Assembly: GCA_963515595.1 (NCBI GenBank)
Contig: CAUPYH010000029.1
Coordinates: forward strand, 1-21,004
Origin: Eikenella sp963515595
GTDB taxonomy: Bacteria; Pseudomonadota; Gammaproteobacteria; Burkholderiales; Neisseriaceae
Length of the DNA stretch: 21,004 bases
Direction of reading: 5' to 3'
Of the stretch, positions 1 to 7,330 are shown in pieces. Numbering within the stretch: the stretch's first letter is position 1; every line of letters begins with the position of its first letter. The notes beneath the pieces are model-generated. The model searched no databases. It saw only the letters and a list, made by a program, of their open reading frames with translations, and was not told the DNA's origin. The position numbers and the translations under genes were made by a program.

Positions 1-89
1 TGAACGTGATGCAGAAGGGCTATACCCTGCACGACCGCGTACTGCGCCCCGCCACGGTGTCCGTTGCCAAGGCGCCGGAGGCGGAATAG
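1..89 (+). CDS. grpE: GrpE nucleotide exchange factor, C-terminal fragment (5' end outside window)
   Basis: Only the last 28 codons are present, reading from base 3 to the TAG at 87-89. The peptide contains VMQKGYTLHDRVLRPA, the highly conserved C-terminal beta-domain signature of GrpE, the cytoplasmic exchange factor that releases ADP from DnaK in the heat-shock chaperone cycle. The tail after this motif (VSVAKAPEAE) is ordinary for proteobacterial GrpE. An inverted DUS pair follows 18 bases downstream and is a likely terminator, so grpE probably ends its transcript here. Identification rests on the short conserved motif only; promoter, start and regulation lie outside the window. Confidence 0.9.
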   Translation, partial: NVMQKGYTLHDRVLRPATVSVAKAPEAE

Positions 90-107
90 CTTTCGGGCTG
101 TAAACGG

Positions 108-154
108 ATTTTCAGGTAGCCTGCTATATCGAATGCAGGCTACCTGAAAATTTT
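108..154 (+). terminator. Inverted DUS pair, terminator of grpE
   Basis: A perfect 17-bp inverted repeat (108-124 with 135-151, 10-base loop) is built from two oppositely oriented uptake sequences (111-122 and 137-148). The downstream arm runs into TTTT. It lies 18 bases past the grpE stop, as expected for a rho-independent terminator. Confidence 0.75.
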
Positions 155-182
155 GGCACACAGTACAGCGTTTGCTTCAATA

Positions 183-247
183 AAAAGGCTACCTGAAAAC
201 GCAGCGCAGTGAAGTTTCTGCGAAGCTAAAGTTTCAGGTAGCCTTTG
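183..247 (-). terminator. DUS-bounded inverted repeat after the folate cyclo-ligase gene
   Basis: AAAGGCTACCTGAAA (184-198) and its complement (232-246) form a 15-bp stem around a 33-base loop that itself contains a CGCAG/CTGCG pair. On the minus strand the hairpin is followed by a T-rich stretch and lies just after the stop at 264. The whole module is about 80% identical in its inner part to the one at 12999-13060, so it is also a member of a dispersed repeat. Confidence 0.6.
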
Positions 248-263
248 TTGTATCTATTTTTAG

Positions 264-857
264 CTAGCGCTGAACATCGGCCGTTTTGCCGAAACGCCGG
301 ATGCCGTTTTCGCACACCCACACATCCATCTGCATATCGTGCTCTTCGGCTGGCAGGATGTCGGTTTCCTGGCAGGCGAAACCCGCGCCGATTTTGTGCG
401 GGCAGAGGCGGTGGCGGGTGGCGGCGAGGGTAACGTCGTAGTAGCCGCCGCCTTGGCCGAGACGGTAGCCGCGCCGGTCGATACCGACTAGGGGGATGAT
501 GATGCTGTGTAGGTTGTGGATGCGGATTTTGCGGCCGGCAAATTGGGGGATGTTCAGCTTGCCTTGGCGGCGGCGTTCGGGGCGGCCTTGTTGCGGGAAG
601 GGGGTAAACCACAGGCGCTGGCGGCGTGGTTCGATGTAGGGCAGGTAGAGCTCGGTGCCGCGTTGGCGGGCGGCGGCGGTGAGGCTGTCGAGCCGCAGCT
701 CGCTGCCGATGGGCCAATAGATGGCCAGCCGTTTGCCGCGTTTCAGGTAGCCTTTGAGCAGGTTGTTGATGTGTTTCTCGGCACGCTGCCGCTGGGCAGG
801 CGGCAGGCTTTGCCGTTGACGGCGGAAGTGGCGGCGGAGGTCGGTTTTACTTGGCAT
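264..857 (-). CDS. 5-formyltetrahydrofolate cyclo-ligase
   Basis: 197 aa. Predicted to carry out the ATP-dependent conversion of 5-formyl-THF to 5,10-methenyl-THF in the cytoplasm, salvaging folate for one-carbon metabolism. Family marks: the basic N-terminus (LRRHFRRQRQSL), YWPIGSEL near residues 47-54, LPYIEP near 72-77, and the signature GYRLGQGGGYYD at 130-141, the conserved nucleotide/folate-binding loop. Length is normal for the YgfA/MTHFS family. It lies 15 bases downstream of the cation antiporter gene on the same strand, so the two probably share a transcript. A perfect DUS lies inside the gene (742-753) and encodes GYLK at residues 36-39. No 6S RNA-like sequence was recognised beside it, unlike the ssrS-ygfA arrangement of E. 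coli. Confidence 0.93.
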   Translation of the reverse strand: MPSKTDLRRHFRRQRQSLPPAQRQRAEKHINNLLKGYLKRGKRLAIYWPIGSELRLDSLTAAARQRGTELYLPYIEPRRQRLWFTPFPQQGRPERRRQGKLNIPQFAGRKIRIHNLHSIIIPLVGIDRRGYRLGQGGGYYDVTLAATRHRLCPHKIGAGFACQETDILPAEEHDMQMDVWVCENGIRRFGKTADVQR

Positions 858-872
858 GGCAGGCTCAGTGGT

Positions 873-2753
873 TTAGATGAGGCCTTTTTTCAGGCGGGTC
901 CAGCTTTCTGGGTCTTCCTGCCATTCTACGCTTTCGCCGCGCAGTATGGCCTGCATCATTTGGGCGGTTTCGGTGTCGATTTTGCGGGCGGCTTGGAGCA
1001 GGGGCTCGTTGGCGAATATGGGCAGGTCGGGGTTGTATTTTTCGGCCATTTTGTCCATCTGGTAGCGGTCGCGGGCGGCGTAGAATTCGCTGAGCTCTTG
1101 GGCTTTTTCGGAGTTGATACCGAGTTTTTCCAGCGCGAGGCGGCCGCTTCGGATGGCGGCGTCTACGGTTTCGCGGATGATGTAGTTGGCGCCGGCGTGG
1201 TGCAGGTGGTAGGCGTGGATACGGTCGTAGGCGCGGGTAATTACCGGCAGGTTGGGGTAGTGGCGGTGGACGAATTCCACGATTGAGGTGGCATGCTCGA
1301 GGTTGCTGATGCAGATAATGAGCAGCTTGGCGTGTGCCAGACCGATGGAATTGAGCAGCTCGGGGCGGGTGGCGTCGCCGTAGTAGGTTTTGCTGCCGTA
1401 TTTGGTGAGGCCTTCCACGGTGTCGGCCTGGTAGTCGATCACGGTGGTGTGGAAGCCGCAGGCGGTGAGCATGCTGTTGATTTGCTGGCCGAAGCGGCCG
1501 TGGCCGAGCAGGATGACGGGGTTTTCCTCTTCAATCACGTCTTGCGGGCGCTCTTGGTTTTCTTCCACGATGCCGCGCGGGGCGATCACTTTGTCGTAGA
1601 AGATAAACAGGAGCGGAGTGAGCAGCATAGAGAGGGCAACCACCAGCGAGATGCGGTCGGCCATGGCGCGCGGCAGAACATGGCTCTGGCGGGCGATGGT
1701 AAGCAGCACAAAGCCGAATTCACCGGCCTGCGCCAGGCTGAGCGCGAGCAGTTTGCTGCCCATGCGCGGCAGGCGGAACAACAGACCGAGGATGAAGAGG
1801 ATGATGCCTTTTACCGCCAGCGTGGCTAAGGTGATGGCAGCCACCACCCAGAACTCTTTAGCCAGTAGAGTGAAATTCATGCCCGCGCCCACGGTGATGA
1901 AAAACAGCCCCAAGAGCAGGCCTTTGAAGGGCTCGAGATGGCTTTCCATTTCGTGCCGGTAGGAGCTGTTGGCCAGAGCCACACCGGCCACGAATGCGCC
2001 CAGCGCGGGGGAGAGGCCGACGAGCGACATCAGCGTGGCAATGCCTACCACCACGGCCAGGGTGAACATGGTGAACATTTCGTTGAGGCGGACTTTGCTG
2101 ATGAAGCGGAACATACGCGGCACCAAATAGCGTACGCCCACGGCAATCAGCAAAATAGCGGCAATGCTCACGGCGGCGAGCACCCAGCCGGGCTGGTCGG
2201 CCAGCAGATTGGTAGTGTGCGGGCCGCTTTGGTGATGGTGGCCGGCAGCCAAGAGCGGTAAGAGTGCCAGCATCGGGATAGCGGCCACGTCTTGAAACAG
2301 CAGAATGGCAAAGCCGGCCTGTCCGCCGGGAGATCGCATCAGATTTTTTTCGCTGTAGGTTTGCAGCACGATGGCGGTGGAGGAGAGCGCCAGGATACAA
2401 CCCACGGCCACGCCCATCTGCCAGCTTTTGCCGATGGCTATGGTGATGCCGGCAATCGCTGCCACAGAAAGCAGCACCTGCAATCCGCCCAGCCCCAAGA
2501 GCTTATGCCGCAGTTGCCACAGCTTTTGCGGTGCCAGCTCCAAACCAACCAGAAACAGCATCATCACTACGCCGAATTCGGCAACGTGCTGGATGGATTC
2601 GGTTTCTTTGCCGGCAAAACCTAAAACCGGGCCGATGGCGATACCGGCCATCAAATAGCCCAACACCGAACCCAAGCCCAGTTTTTTGGAGACGAGCACG
2701 GCGGCAACGGCGAAAGCCAGGTAGGTAAAGGAGTAAAGCAGGATGGTGGTCAT
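873..2753 (-). CDS. CPA2-family K+/H+ antiporter with RCK domain (KefB/KefC-like)
   Basis: 626 aa inner-membrane protein. Residues 1-390 hold about a dozen hydrophobic segments of the Na+/H+ exchanger fold, with the Kef-family stretch LLFQDVAAIP (151-160) and the loop HEMESHLEPFKGLLLG (267-282), which resembles the Kef regulatory loop. A cytoplasmic RCK/TrkA-N Rossmann domain follows, with GHGRFG at 417-422 and GDATRPELL near 459-467. In the family, K+ efflux with H+ entry protects against electrophiles and is gated by glutathione adducts. Glutathione control is inferred here, since no KefF/KefG ancillary gene is adjacent. A His-rich loop (HHH near 172-174) is present. The start lacks a strong Shine-Dalgarno. 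The folate cyclo-ligase gene follows after 15 bases. Exact subfamily (KefB, KefC or YbaL) is not decided. Confidence 0.88.
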   Translation of the reverse strand: MTTILLYSFTYLAFAVAAVLVSKKLGLGSVLGYLMAGIAIGPVLGFAGKETESIQHVAEFGVVMMLFLVGLELAPQKLWQLRHKLLGLGGLQVLLSVAAIAGITIAIGKSWQMGVAVGCILALSSTAIVLQTYSEKNLMRSPGGQAGFAILLFQDVAAIPMLALLPLLAAGHHHQSGPHTTNLLADQPGWVLAAVSIAAILLIAVGVRYLVPRMFRFISKVRLNEMFTMFTLAVVVGIATLMSLVGLSPALGAFVAGVALANSSYRHEMESHLEPFKGLLLGLFFITVGAGMNFTLLAKEFWVVAAITLATLAVKGIILFILGLLFRLPRMGSKLLALSLAQAGEFGFVLLTIARQSHVLPRAMADRISLVVALSMLLTPLLFIFYDKVIAPRGIVEENQERPQDVIEEENPVILLGHGRFGQQINSMLTACGFHTTVIDYQADTVEGLTKYGSKTYYGDATRPELLNSIGLAHAKLLIICISNLEHATSIVEFVHRHYPNLPVITRAYDRIHAYHLHHAGANYIIRETVDAAIRSGRLALEKLGINSEKAQELSEFYAARDRYQMDKMAEKYNPDLPIFANEPLLQAARKIDTETAQMMQAILRGESVEWQEDPESWTRLKKGLI

Positions 2754-2795
2754 GGGCGTATTTTAGGTAAGTGGTGTTTGAAATAAAGGGTTATG

Positions 2796-2838
2796 GTTTT
2801 CAGGTAGCCTTTTGCCGCAGGAGAGGCTACCTGAAAAC
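2796..2838 (-). terminator. Inverted DUS pair between sirtuin and antiporter genes
   Basis: GTTTTCAGGTAGCCT (2796-2810) and its exact complement (2824-2838) give a 15-bp stem with a 13-base loop in the 137-bp gap downstream of the sirtuin gene. There is no long T tract on the minus side, so termination efficiency is uncertain. It separates the sirtuin gene from the antiporter transcript. Confidence 0.55.
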
Positions 2839-2890
2839 AGCAGGTTTGTTTCGGTGAAACCGCCGTATGTTTCTGGCGGCCTTGTGGCAA

Positions 2891-3580
2891 TCAGTGTCGT
2901 GCGGCTTCAGTAATCAGTTTGTCTACCAGTTGCGGTACGCCGTCTTTGGCTTTGGCTTCGATGACGCTGATGTTTGCCAAGCCTTTCGGCGGGCGCGGAT
3001 CGACCAGATAGCGTTCGGCTTCGTGGGGCGCATATTCCACCAGGCCGGCGGCGGGATACACCTGCATCGAGGTGCCGACCACCAGCACTTTATCGGCCTG
3101 CGATACCCATCGGGCAGCGGTTTCAATCAGCGGCACGGCTTCACCGAACCAAACGATGTGCGGGCGCATAGGGTAGCCTTGCGGGTCGGTATCGTTGATG
3201 GATTGGTCGCCCGTCCATTCGACCACATAGTTTTCGTCGGCGCTGCTGCGGGCTTTGTTCAATTCGCCGTGCAGGTGCAGCACGGTACTGCTGCCGGCAC
3301 GTTCGTGCAGGTCGTCCACGTTTTGGGTAACAATCTGAACTTGATAGTATTTTTCTAGCTCTGCTAGGGCGAGATGGGCAGCATTGGGTTCGGCAGCCTG
3401 TGCTTGGCGGCGGCGTTCGTTGTAGAAGTCGATCACGAGCTTGGGATTGCGCGCGAAGGCTTCGGGCGTGCACACTTCTTCCACTTTGTAGCCTTCCCAC
3501 AGGCCGTCGGTGTCGCGGAAGGTGCGCAGGCCGCTGTCGGCGCTGATGCCGGCGCCGGTGAGGACGACGATTTTTTGCAT
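2891..3580 (-). CDS. cobB: NAD-dependent protein deacylase, sirtuin (CobB/SIRT5-like class), lacking zinc cysteines
   Basis: 229 aa, covering the whole sirtuin catalytic domain. Visible motifs: GAGISADSG (9-17) for NAD binding, TQNVDDLHERAG (85-96), catalytic His104 in HLHGEL, RPHIVWFGE (139-147) and VVGTSMQVYPAAG. Tyr53 and Arg56 in FYNERRRQ match the YxxR pair that confers preference for succinyl/malonyl-lysine in class III sirtuins, so deacylation broader than deacetylation is likely. Unusually, the four zinc-binding cysteines seen in E. coli CobB are absent: the region after HGEL (residues 105-140) contains no cysteine, and the only Cys in the protein is C37. The fold may be stabilised without metal. 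It stands alone between DUS hairpins. The start has only a weak AGAAAG ribosome site. Confidence 0.9.
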   Translation of the reverse strand: MQKIVVLTGAGISADSGLRTFRDTDGLWEGYKVEEVCTPEAFARNPKLVIDFYNERRRQAQAAEPNAAHLALAELEKYYQVQIVTQNVDDLHERAGSSTVLHLHGELNKARSSADENYVVEWTGDQSINDTDPQGYPMRPHIVWFGEAVPLIETAARWVSQADKVLVVGTSMQVYPAAGLVEYAPHEAERYLVDPRPPKGLANISVIEAKAKDGVPQLVDKLITEAARH

Positions 3581-3638
3581 GGTTTGCTTTCTTGTGAATG
3601 AGGTTGCCGTATGGTTTTAACTGCCTTGCAGCTCAGGC

Positions 3639-3676
3639 TTTCAGGTAGCCTTTATGGGCAGTGGGGCTACCTGAAA
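3639..3676 (-). terminator. Inverted DUS pair after orphan lipoprotein gene
   Basis: TTTCAGGTAGCC (3639-3650) pairs with GGCTACCTGAAA (3665-3676). The right arm is a one-mismatch DUS (GGGCTACCTGAA). A third DUS lies at 3693-3704, immediately after the lipoprotein stop. Position suggests a terminator for the minus-strand lipoprotein gene. Confidence 0.5.
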
Positions 3677-3710
3677 TATGGGTATTTGGAGTTTCAGGTA
3701 GCCTTGTTAG

Positions 3711-4256
3711 TTACCAACCGTAGAAATTAAACAGCCATTCGCCATCCGGTTGCTTGATGGCGCGATGGGTTCGGCGCACCACTTCTTCGCTTTGCGGCGA
3801 CATATAGTACACATCGAAGGAGAGGGCATTGGCTGCGAGTTTGCGGATGTTGTTTACGCGCAAAATGCGCAGGCACCCGCCGGTGTGATGCTCCATATTG
3901 CCGTGCGGCAGGGCAAGGTTGCCGCTTTGAGTGCCGGGTGCGCTATAGCGCTGGAGACGGCCAGACGATGCGCCGCAGGCGATTAGGCCGATATAGTTGG
4001 CAATGGCCGGTTTGGCATCGTTGAAGAGCGGGGCGGCACCGCGGTTGGGCACGGCGCGGTTAAGGGATTGGGTGATGGAGGCGCTGGTGCCGCTGCTCAT
4101 CGGTGCGCTCTTGCTGCTGATGGGTTGGCCGTTGGCAAACTCGTTAACGCTGGTGGTTAGGTTATTCACTTCTTCAAGGATGTCTGCCACGTTTTGGCAG
4201 CCGCTTAGGGCGGTAATGAGAAGGGCGGTGCTCAGAATGGTGCGGACGGCTCTCAT
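3711..4256 (-). CDS. Putative lipoprotein of unknown function
   Basis: 181 aa. The N-terminus is a lipoprotein signal peptide: a basic start, a hydrophobic stretch, then the lipobox ALSGC with the lipidated cysteine at residue 20. After it comes a short heptad-like segment (VADILEEVNNLTTSVNEF), a Ser/Pro/Ala-rich linker to about residue 75, then a more structured C-terminal half with two cysteines (in IACG and GGCLRI) that could form a disulfide, ending in FNFYGW. The start at 4256 is well supported by an AGGAGA ribosome site a few bases upstream. I do not recognise the family. It is probably anchored in the inner or outer membrane facing the periplasm. Neighbours (sirtuin downstream, amidase upstream) give no functional hint, and DUS hairpins isolate it on both sides. 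Confidence 0.75.
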   Translation of the reverse strand: MRAVRTILSTALLITALSGCQNVADILEEVNNLTTSVNEFANGQPISSKSAPMSSGTSASITQSLNRAVPNRGAAPLFNDAKPAIANYIGLIACGASSGRLQRYSAPGTQSGNLALPHGNMEHHTGGCLRILRVNNIRKLAANALSFDVYYMSPQSEEVVRRTHRAIKQPDGEWLFNFYGW

Positions 4257-4310
4257 ATTTTCTCCTATCGGATGGTGGGGAGGGTTTTAATTCGCTTGGC
4301 TGGCTGTGCT

Positions 4311-4353
4311 AAGGCTACCTGAAAATAAGAAATAGTTTTTCAGGTAGCCTTTT
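4311..4353 (-). terminator. Inverted DUS pair after amidase gene
   Basis: AAGGCTACCTGAAAA (4311-4325) and its complement (4337-4351) form a 15-bp stem with an 11-base loop, four bases past the amidase stop at 4357. The T tract is on the plus-strand side (TTTT at 4350-4354), so termination may work in either direction. Confidence 0.6.
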
Positions 4354-4356
4354 TGT

Positions 4357-5163
4357 TTAAAACCGGCGGTGCTGCAGGGCGGGCAGTTGGTTGCGTACGG
4401 TGTGCAGGCGTTGCGGCTTGAGTTCGGCCATGATCCAGCCTTCGCCTTCCGGCCGCTCGGCGAGGATTTCGCCCCAGGGGTCGATAATCATGCTGTGGCC
4501 GTAGGTGCGCCGGCCGCTGTCGTGCAGGCCGCCTTGGGCGGCGGCGATAACGTAGCATTGGTTTTCGATGGCGCGGGCCTGCAGCAGGGTTTGCCAGTGG
4601 GCTTTGCCGGTGGTGTAGGTAAAGGCGGCGGGCAGGAGGAGTACGTCAAACGGCTGCTGGGCGCGGAAGATTTCGGGGAAACGCAGGTCGTAGCACACGC
4701 CTTGGCCGTAGCGCCAGCCGTCGATTTCCACAGATGGGGGGATGCTGTTGCCGGCTTCGATGGTGTCGGCTTCGCGGTAGCTTTCGCCAATGCCGGTGTA
4801 GCTGAAGAGGTGGGCTTTATCATAGCGGCTGAGGCATTGGCCGTCGCGGCCGTATACGAGCAGGCTGTTGATGATTTTGCCGCTTTCGTTGGCGAGCAGG
4901 GGGATGCTGCCGCCGAATAAGACGATGCGGTGGCGGGCGGCCAGCTCGGCCATGAAGATTTGCAGCGGGCCGCGGCCGAATTGTTCGGCTTGGGCGAGTT
5001 TGTCGGTGTCGTGCCTGCCCATTAGCGACCAGTATTCGGGCAGCAGCACCCAGTCGGCGCCGGCTTGGGCGGCAGCGGCTACTTGCTGTACGACGCTGCG
5101 GCGGTTTACGGCGGGGTCGGTGTGGGAAACGAGTTGGATGGCGGCGGCGCGGATAGTTTGCAT
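4357..5163 (-). CDS. Carbon-nitrogen hydrolase, probable deaminated-glutathione amidase (Nit1-like)
   Basis: 268 aa nitrilase-superfamily enzyme. The Glu-Lys-Cys triad is visible: Glu43 in LLPEYW, Lys116 in YDKAHLF and Cys157 in GVCYDLRFPE. The context around the cysteine and the DKAHLFSY...ESYREADTI stretch match the Nit1/NitA branch, whose known members hydrolyse the amide of deaminated glutathione, a metabolite-repair reaction. That substrate is inferred from the branch and not demonstrated here. Length is typical. No strong Shine-Dalgarno precedes the ATG at 5163, but the N-terminus (MQTIRAAAIQLVS) matches family starts. It stands alone; an upstream DUS-bounded repeat (5198-5290) separates it from the bisphosphatase gene. 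Confidence 0.88.
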   Translation of the reverse strand: MQTIRAAAIQLVSHTDPAVNRRSVVQQVAAAAQAGADWVLLPEYWSLMGRHDTDKLAQAEQFGRGPLQIFMAELAARHRIVLFGGSIPLLANESGKIINSLLVYGRDGQCLSRYDKAHLFSYTGIGESYREADTIEAGNSIPPSVEIDGWRYGQGVCYDLRFPEIFRAQQPFDVLLLPAAFTYTTGKAHWQTLLQARAIENQCYVIAAAQGGLHDSGRRTYGHSMIIDPWGEILAERPEGEGWIMAELKPQRLHTVRNQLPALQHRRF

Positions 5164-5196
5164 GGTGTGTTCGATGTTGGATTAAAAAACTAAGGG

Positions 5197-5290
5197 GAGG
5201 CTACCTGAAAGCATCTGCTTCAGCGGAGTTAAAACAATATCTTGTTGCGTGCGGCTGTTTCGGTGAAGCCAAAATTATTTCAGGTAGCCT
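5197..5290. repeat. DUS-bounded repeat module, copy C
   Basis: A DUS (5198-5209) and an inverted DUS (5279-5290) bracket about 70 bases of non-coding DNA. The first 41 bases (5197-5237) are identical to 7097-7137. The inner sequence includes CTTCAGCGGAGTTAAAACAA and then TTTCGGTGAAGC (5258-5269), the latter echoed at 2849-2860 and 16829-16840. The outer arms could act as a terminator for the bisphosphatase gene, which ends six bases away. Confidence 0.7.
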
Positions 5291-5295
5291 TGAGT

Positions 5296-6270
5296 TTATT
5301 GTTGGTGCAATCGCGTGGCGTAATCCACTTCTTCGCGGCTGCCCATAATCACGGCCACGCGTTGGTGCAGGCCTTCGGGCTGAATATCGAGCATGCTCTC
5401 GCGGGCATTGGTGCTGGCGCCGCCGGCTTGTTCGATGATGAGGCTCAAGGGGTTGGCTTCATACATCAGGCGCAGTTTGCCGGGCTTGGCCGGGTCGCGC
5501 GCGTCTTTGGGATACATAAAGATGCCGCCGCGCATGAGAATGCGGTGAATCTCGGCCACCATGCTGGCTACCCAGCGCATATTGTAGTTTTTGCCGCGGG
5601 GGCCGGTTTCCCCGGCGAGCAGTTCGGCAATGTATTGCTGCATGGGTGGCTGCCAATGGCGCTGGTTGGACATATTGATGGCAAATTCGCGCGTAGCCTG
5701 CGGAATTTGCGGGTTGAGCTGGGTTTGGACAAATTGGCCGCCGGCATCCAGCGTAAACACGGCCACACCGTGGCGCAGGCAGAGTACAAGCTGGGTTTGC
5801 GGCCCGTAGAGAGTGTAGCCGCTGGCTACTTGGGCGCGGCCGCTTTGCAGGAAGGATTGGGTGGAAAGCGAGCCTGCAGGTTTTTCCAAGATGGAGAAGA
5901 TGGTGCCGACCGAAATATTGATGTCGATATTGGACGAGCCGTCTAAAGGGTCGAACAGCACGAGGTAGCGGCCTTGATCGCTGGCTGGCACAAACTGCTC
6001 CTCTTCCTCGCTAGCCAAGCCGGCCACAGCGGGGTTGGCAGAGAGGGCGTCAATCAGGATTTGGTTAGCAATCACGTCCAGTTTTTTCTGGGCTTCGTCT
6101 TGCACATTGCTGCTGCCGGCTTCGCCCAGCACACCGGCGAGCACGCCCTGGCGCACTTGGCCGCTGATGGTTTGGCAGGCTTGAACGATGGTGGAAACCA
6201 CGCTGCCTAATTCGGCAGGCAGTTGGTGTTCGGCGAGATGTTGCTGGAGGAATTGGGACAGGGTGGGCAT
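5296..6270 (-). CDS. fbp: Fructose-1,6-bisphosphatase, class I
   Basis: 324 aa from the chosen start. Hydrolyses fructose-1,6-bisphosphate to fructose-6-phosphate in gluconeogenesis. Motifs: ASEEEE (86-91 region), the metal/substrate loop FDPLDGSSNIDINISVG (106-122), YPKDARDPAKPGKLRLMYEANP (split around 253-274, with metal-binding Glu271), and GGASTNA near 283-289. Length is normal for the class I family. The reading frame is open 50 codons further upstream, to 6420, but that stretch crosses two DUS copies (6312 and 6382) and looks non-coding. MPTLSQFLQQHL at 6270 is the family-like start, although its ribosome site (CGAG) is weak. A gluconeogenic enzyme fits an organism that grows mainly on amino acids. 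Confidence 0.94.
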   Translation of the reverse strand: MPTLSQFLQQHLAEHQLPAELGSVVSTIVQACQTISGQVRQGVLAGVLGEAGSSNVQDEAQKKLDVIANQILIDALSANPAVAGLASEEEEQFVPASDQGRYLVLFDPLDGSSNIDINISVGTIFSILEKPAGSLSTQSFLQSGRAQVASGYTLYGPQTQLVLCLRHGVAVFTLDAGGQFVQTQLNPQIPQATREFAINMSNQRHWQPPMQQYIAELLAGETGPRGKNYNMRWVASMVAEIHRILMRGGIFMYPKDARDPAKPGKLRLMYEANPLSLIIEQAGGASTNARESMLDIQPEGLHQRVAVIMGSREEVDYATRLHQQ

Positions 6271-6311
6271 GGGGAACTCGATTAGGATGTTTTTGTGGGT
6301 TATCTGTGCAA

Positions 6312-6393
6312 AGGCTACCTGAAAAGTTTGGTATGGCCTACACGCCGTTACGTTGGATTTTAACTGCGTTGAGGTTTCGCTTTCAGGTAGCCT
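6312..6393. repeat. Inverted DUS pair upstream of fbp
   Basis: Perfect DUS copies at 6312-6323 (+) and 6382-6393 (-) lie in the gap between fbp and the DUF2059 gene, 58 bases apart. They could form a long-loop hairpin that ends the DUF2059 transcript. The bases between them show no other recognisable structure. Confidence 0.5.
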
Positions 6394-6484
6394 GTTGGCA
6401 TGGCCGTATTTTACCCGCACAGTGGCTGGATGGGGTAGGGTTTGCAGGGAGAAATTTGCCGTACCGTTGTGCTGTTCGGGCTGT

Positions 6485-7078
6485 TTAACGGCGTTTGCCG
6501 CGGCCGCTGTGGCGTGGCGGCTCAGTACGTTCAGCTTCGCGCCGTATGCGTTCCACTTCGCGGCGGAACTGCGGGGTAAGGCGCTGGCTTACCTGTTCGT
6601 AGCGCTGGCTGATTAGGCGCATCATCGGCGGCATCATAGTTTTGGTCAAATCGCCCTGTTTGTTCAACACACTCTGCCCGGCAGGTGTGTGGTAGAAGGC
6701 GATCATGGCGTCCACTTCTTCTTGTGTGTAGGTTTGGCGCATGGCATCACGGCTGATTTCGCGCATTTGGTTCAGCAATTCTTCCGATTGGAAAACTTCG
6801 CGGTTCATGCCGGAAACATATTGTTCGGAAGCACGTTGTAGCGCGGCACGCTGCTCGGGGCTCAGGCGGGTGTTGCTATTGATTTGTCGGTTGATTTCCT
6901 GGTTGGTGAAATCGGTGGCGGCTGGTACGGCAGTACGCAGCTGGGCGGGCAGGTTTTGCAACTCAATCAGCCGGTTGAGCGATTCGTCAGACGGGGTTTG
7001 CGCGGCGGCGGGCAGGGCAATCAAGAGTGCGGCCAAGGCGAGGCTGCGGAAGATAGACCGGCGGAGGCTATGCGGCAT
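6485..7078 (-). CDS. Secreted DUF2059-family protein
   Basis: 197 aa from the ATG at 7078, chosen because AAAAAGGA lies at proper spacing just upstream; the 12 codons available further upstream contain no better site. An Arg-rich N-region and hydrophobic core (SLALAALLIALPAAAQ) form a signal peptide probably cleaved near residue 26, so the product is periplasmic. The mature part is helical and Gln/Arg-rich. The C-terminal stretch QTYTQEEVDAMIAFYHTPAG, followed by MMPPMMRLISQR, is characteristic of DUF2059, a domain of unknown function. The tail is strongly basic (RRREAERTEPPRHSGRGKRR in pieces). No adjacent gene suggests a role. The upstream DUS (7098-7109) starts repeat copy D. Confidence 0.82.
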   Translation of the reverse strand: MPHSLRRSIFRSLALAALLIALPAAAQTPSDESLNRLIELQNLPAQLRTAVPAATDFTNQEINRQINSNTRLSPEQRAALQRASEQYVSGMNREVFQSEELLNQMREISRDAMRQTYTQEEVDAMIAFYHTPAGQSVLNKQGDLTKTMMPPMMRLISQRYEQVSQRLTPQFRREVERIRREAERTEPPRHSGRGKRR

Positions 7079-7096
7079 GGGATTCCTTTTTGTAGT

Positions 7097-7137
7097 GAGG
7101 CTACCTGAAAGCATCTGCTTCAGCGGAGTTAAAACAA
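7097..7137. repeat. DUS-linked repeat, copy D
   Basis: 41 bases identical to 5197-5237: a perfect DUS (7098-7109) followed by GCATCTGCTTCAGCGG and AGTTAAAACAA. After this the two copies diverge, though both soon show GCG-GCGGCTG-like sequence. Copy D has no closing inverted DUS, so it looks truncated. The two copies bracket fbp and the DUF2059 gene in direct orientation. Confidence 0.75.
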
Positions 7138-7168
7138 GATATGCACCGCGCGGCTGCCACAGAATGGG

Positions 7169-7330
7169 CTATTGTCGGTCGCGGTGGTATTCACGGGTGA
7201 AAAAACTACAATCGTCATGCCCGTGAGTGGTGAGTGGCTTGCGCTGGCGGTGGTGCTGTTTCAGGCGCACCAGCAGCCATAACAACAGAGCCAGTAATAA
7301 GAAAGAAAGAGAAAGAGATAAATCGAACAT
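7169..7330 (-). CDS. Putative 53-aa single-pass membrane microprotein
   Basis: A short open frame from ATG at 7330 to TAG at 7169-7171. The product begins MFDLSLSLSFLLLALLLWLL, a convincing transmembrane helix of about 20 residues, then a strongly basic stretch (VRLKQHHRQRK) and a hydrophilic His/Asp/Arg-rich tail with a single cysteine (residue 41). This is the typical plan of bacterial small membrane proteins with an N-out, positive-inside topology. A G-rich stretch (GGGGGGC) precedes the ATG at about ribosome-site distance but is not a standard Shine-Dalgarno. I do not recognise the family. It could also be chance, because short frames are common, but the hydrophobic-then-basic pattern is notable. 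Confidence 0.45.
   Translation of the reverse strand: MFDLSLSLSFLLLALLLWLLVRLKQHHRQRKPLTTHGHDDCSFFTREYHRDRQ

Noticed and set aside
516..1286. Long plus-strand frame opposite the folate cyclo-ligase and antiporter genes
   Set aside because: It is antisense to two clear genes, is Gly/Ala/Val-rich as expected of a GC-rich shadow frame, and has no motif.
6271..6420. 50-codon N-terminal extension of fructose-1,6-bisphosphatase
   Set aside because: It crosses two uptake sequences, has no similarity to the family N-terminus and begins without a ribosome site; the ATG at 6270 matches the usual start.
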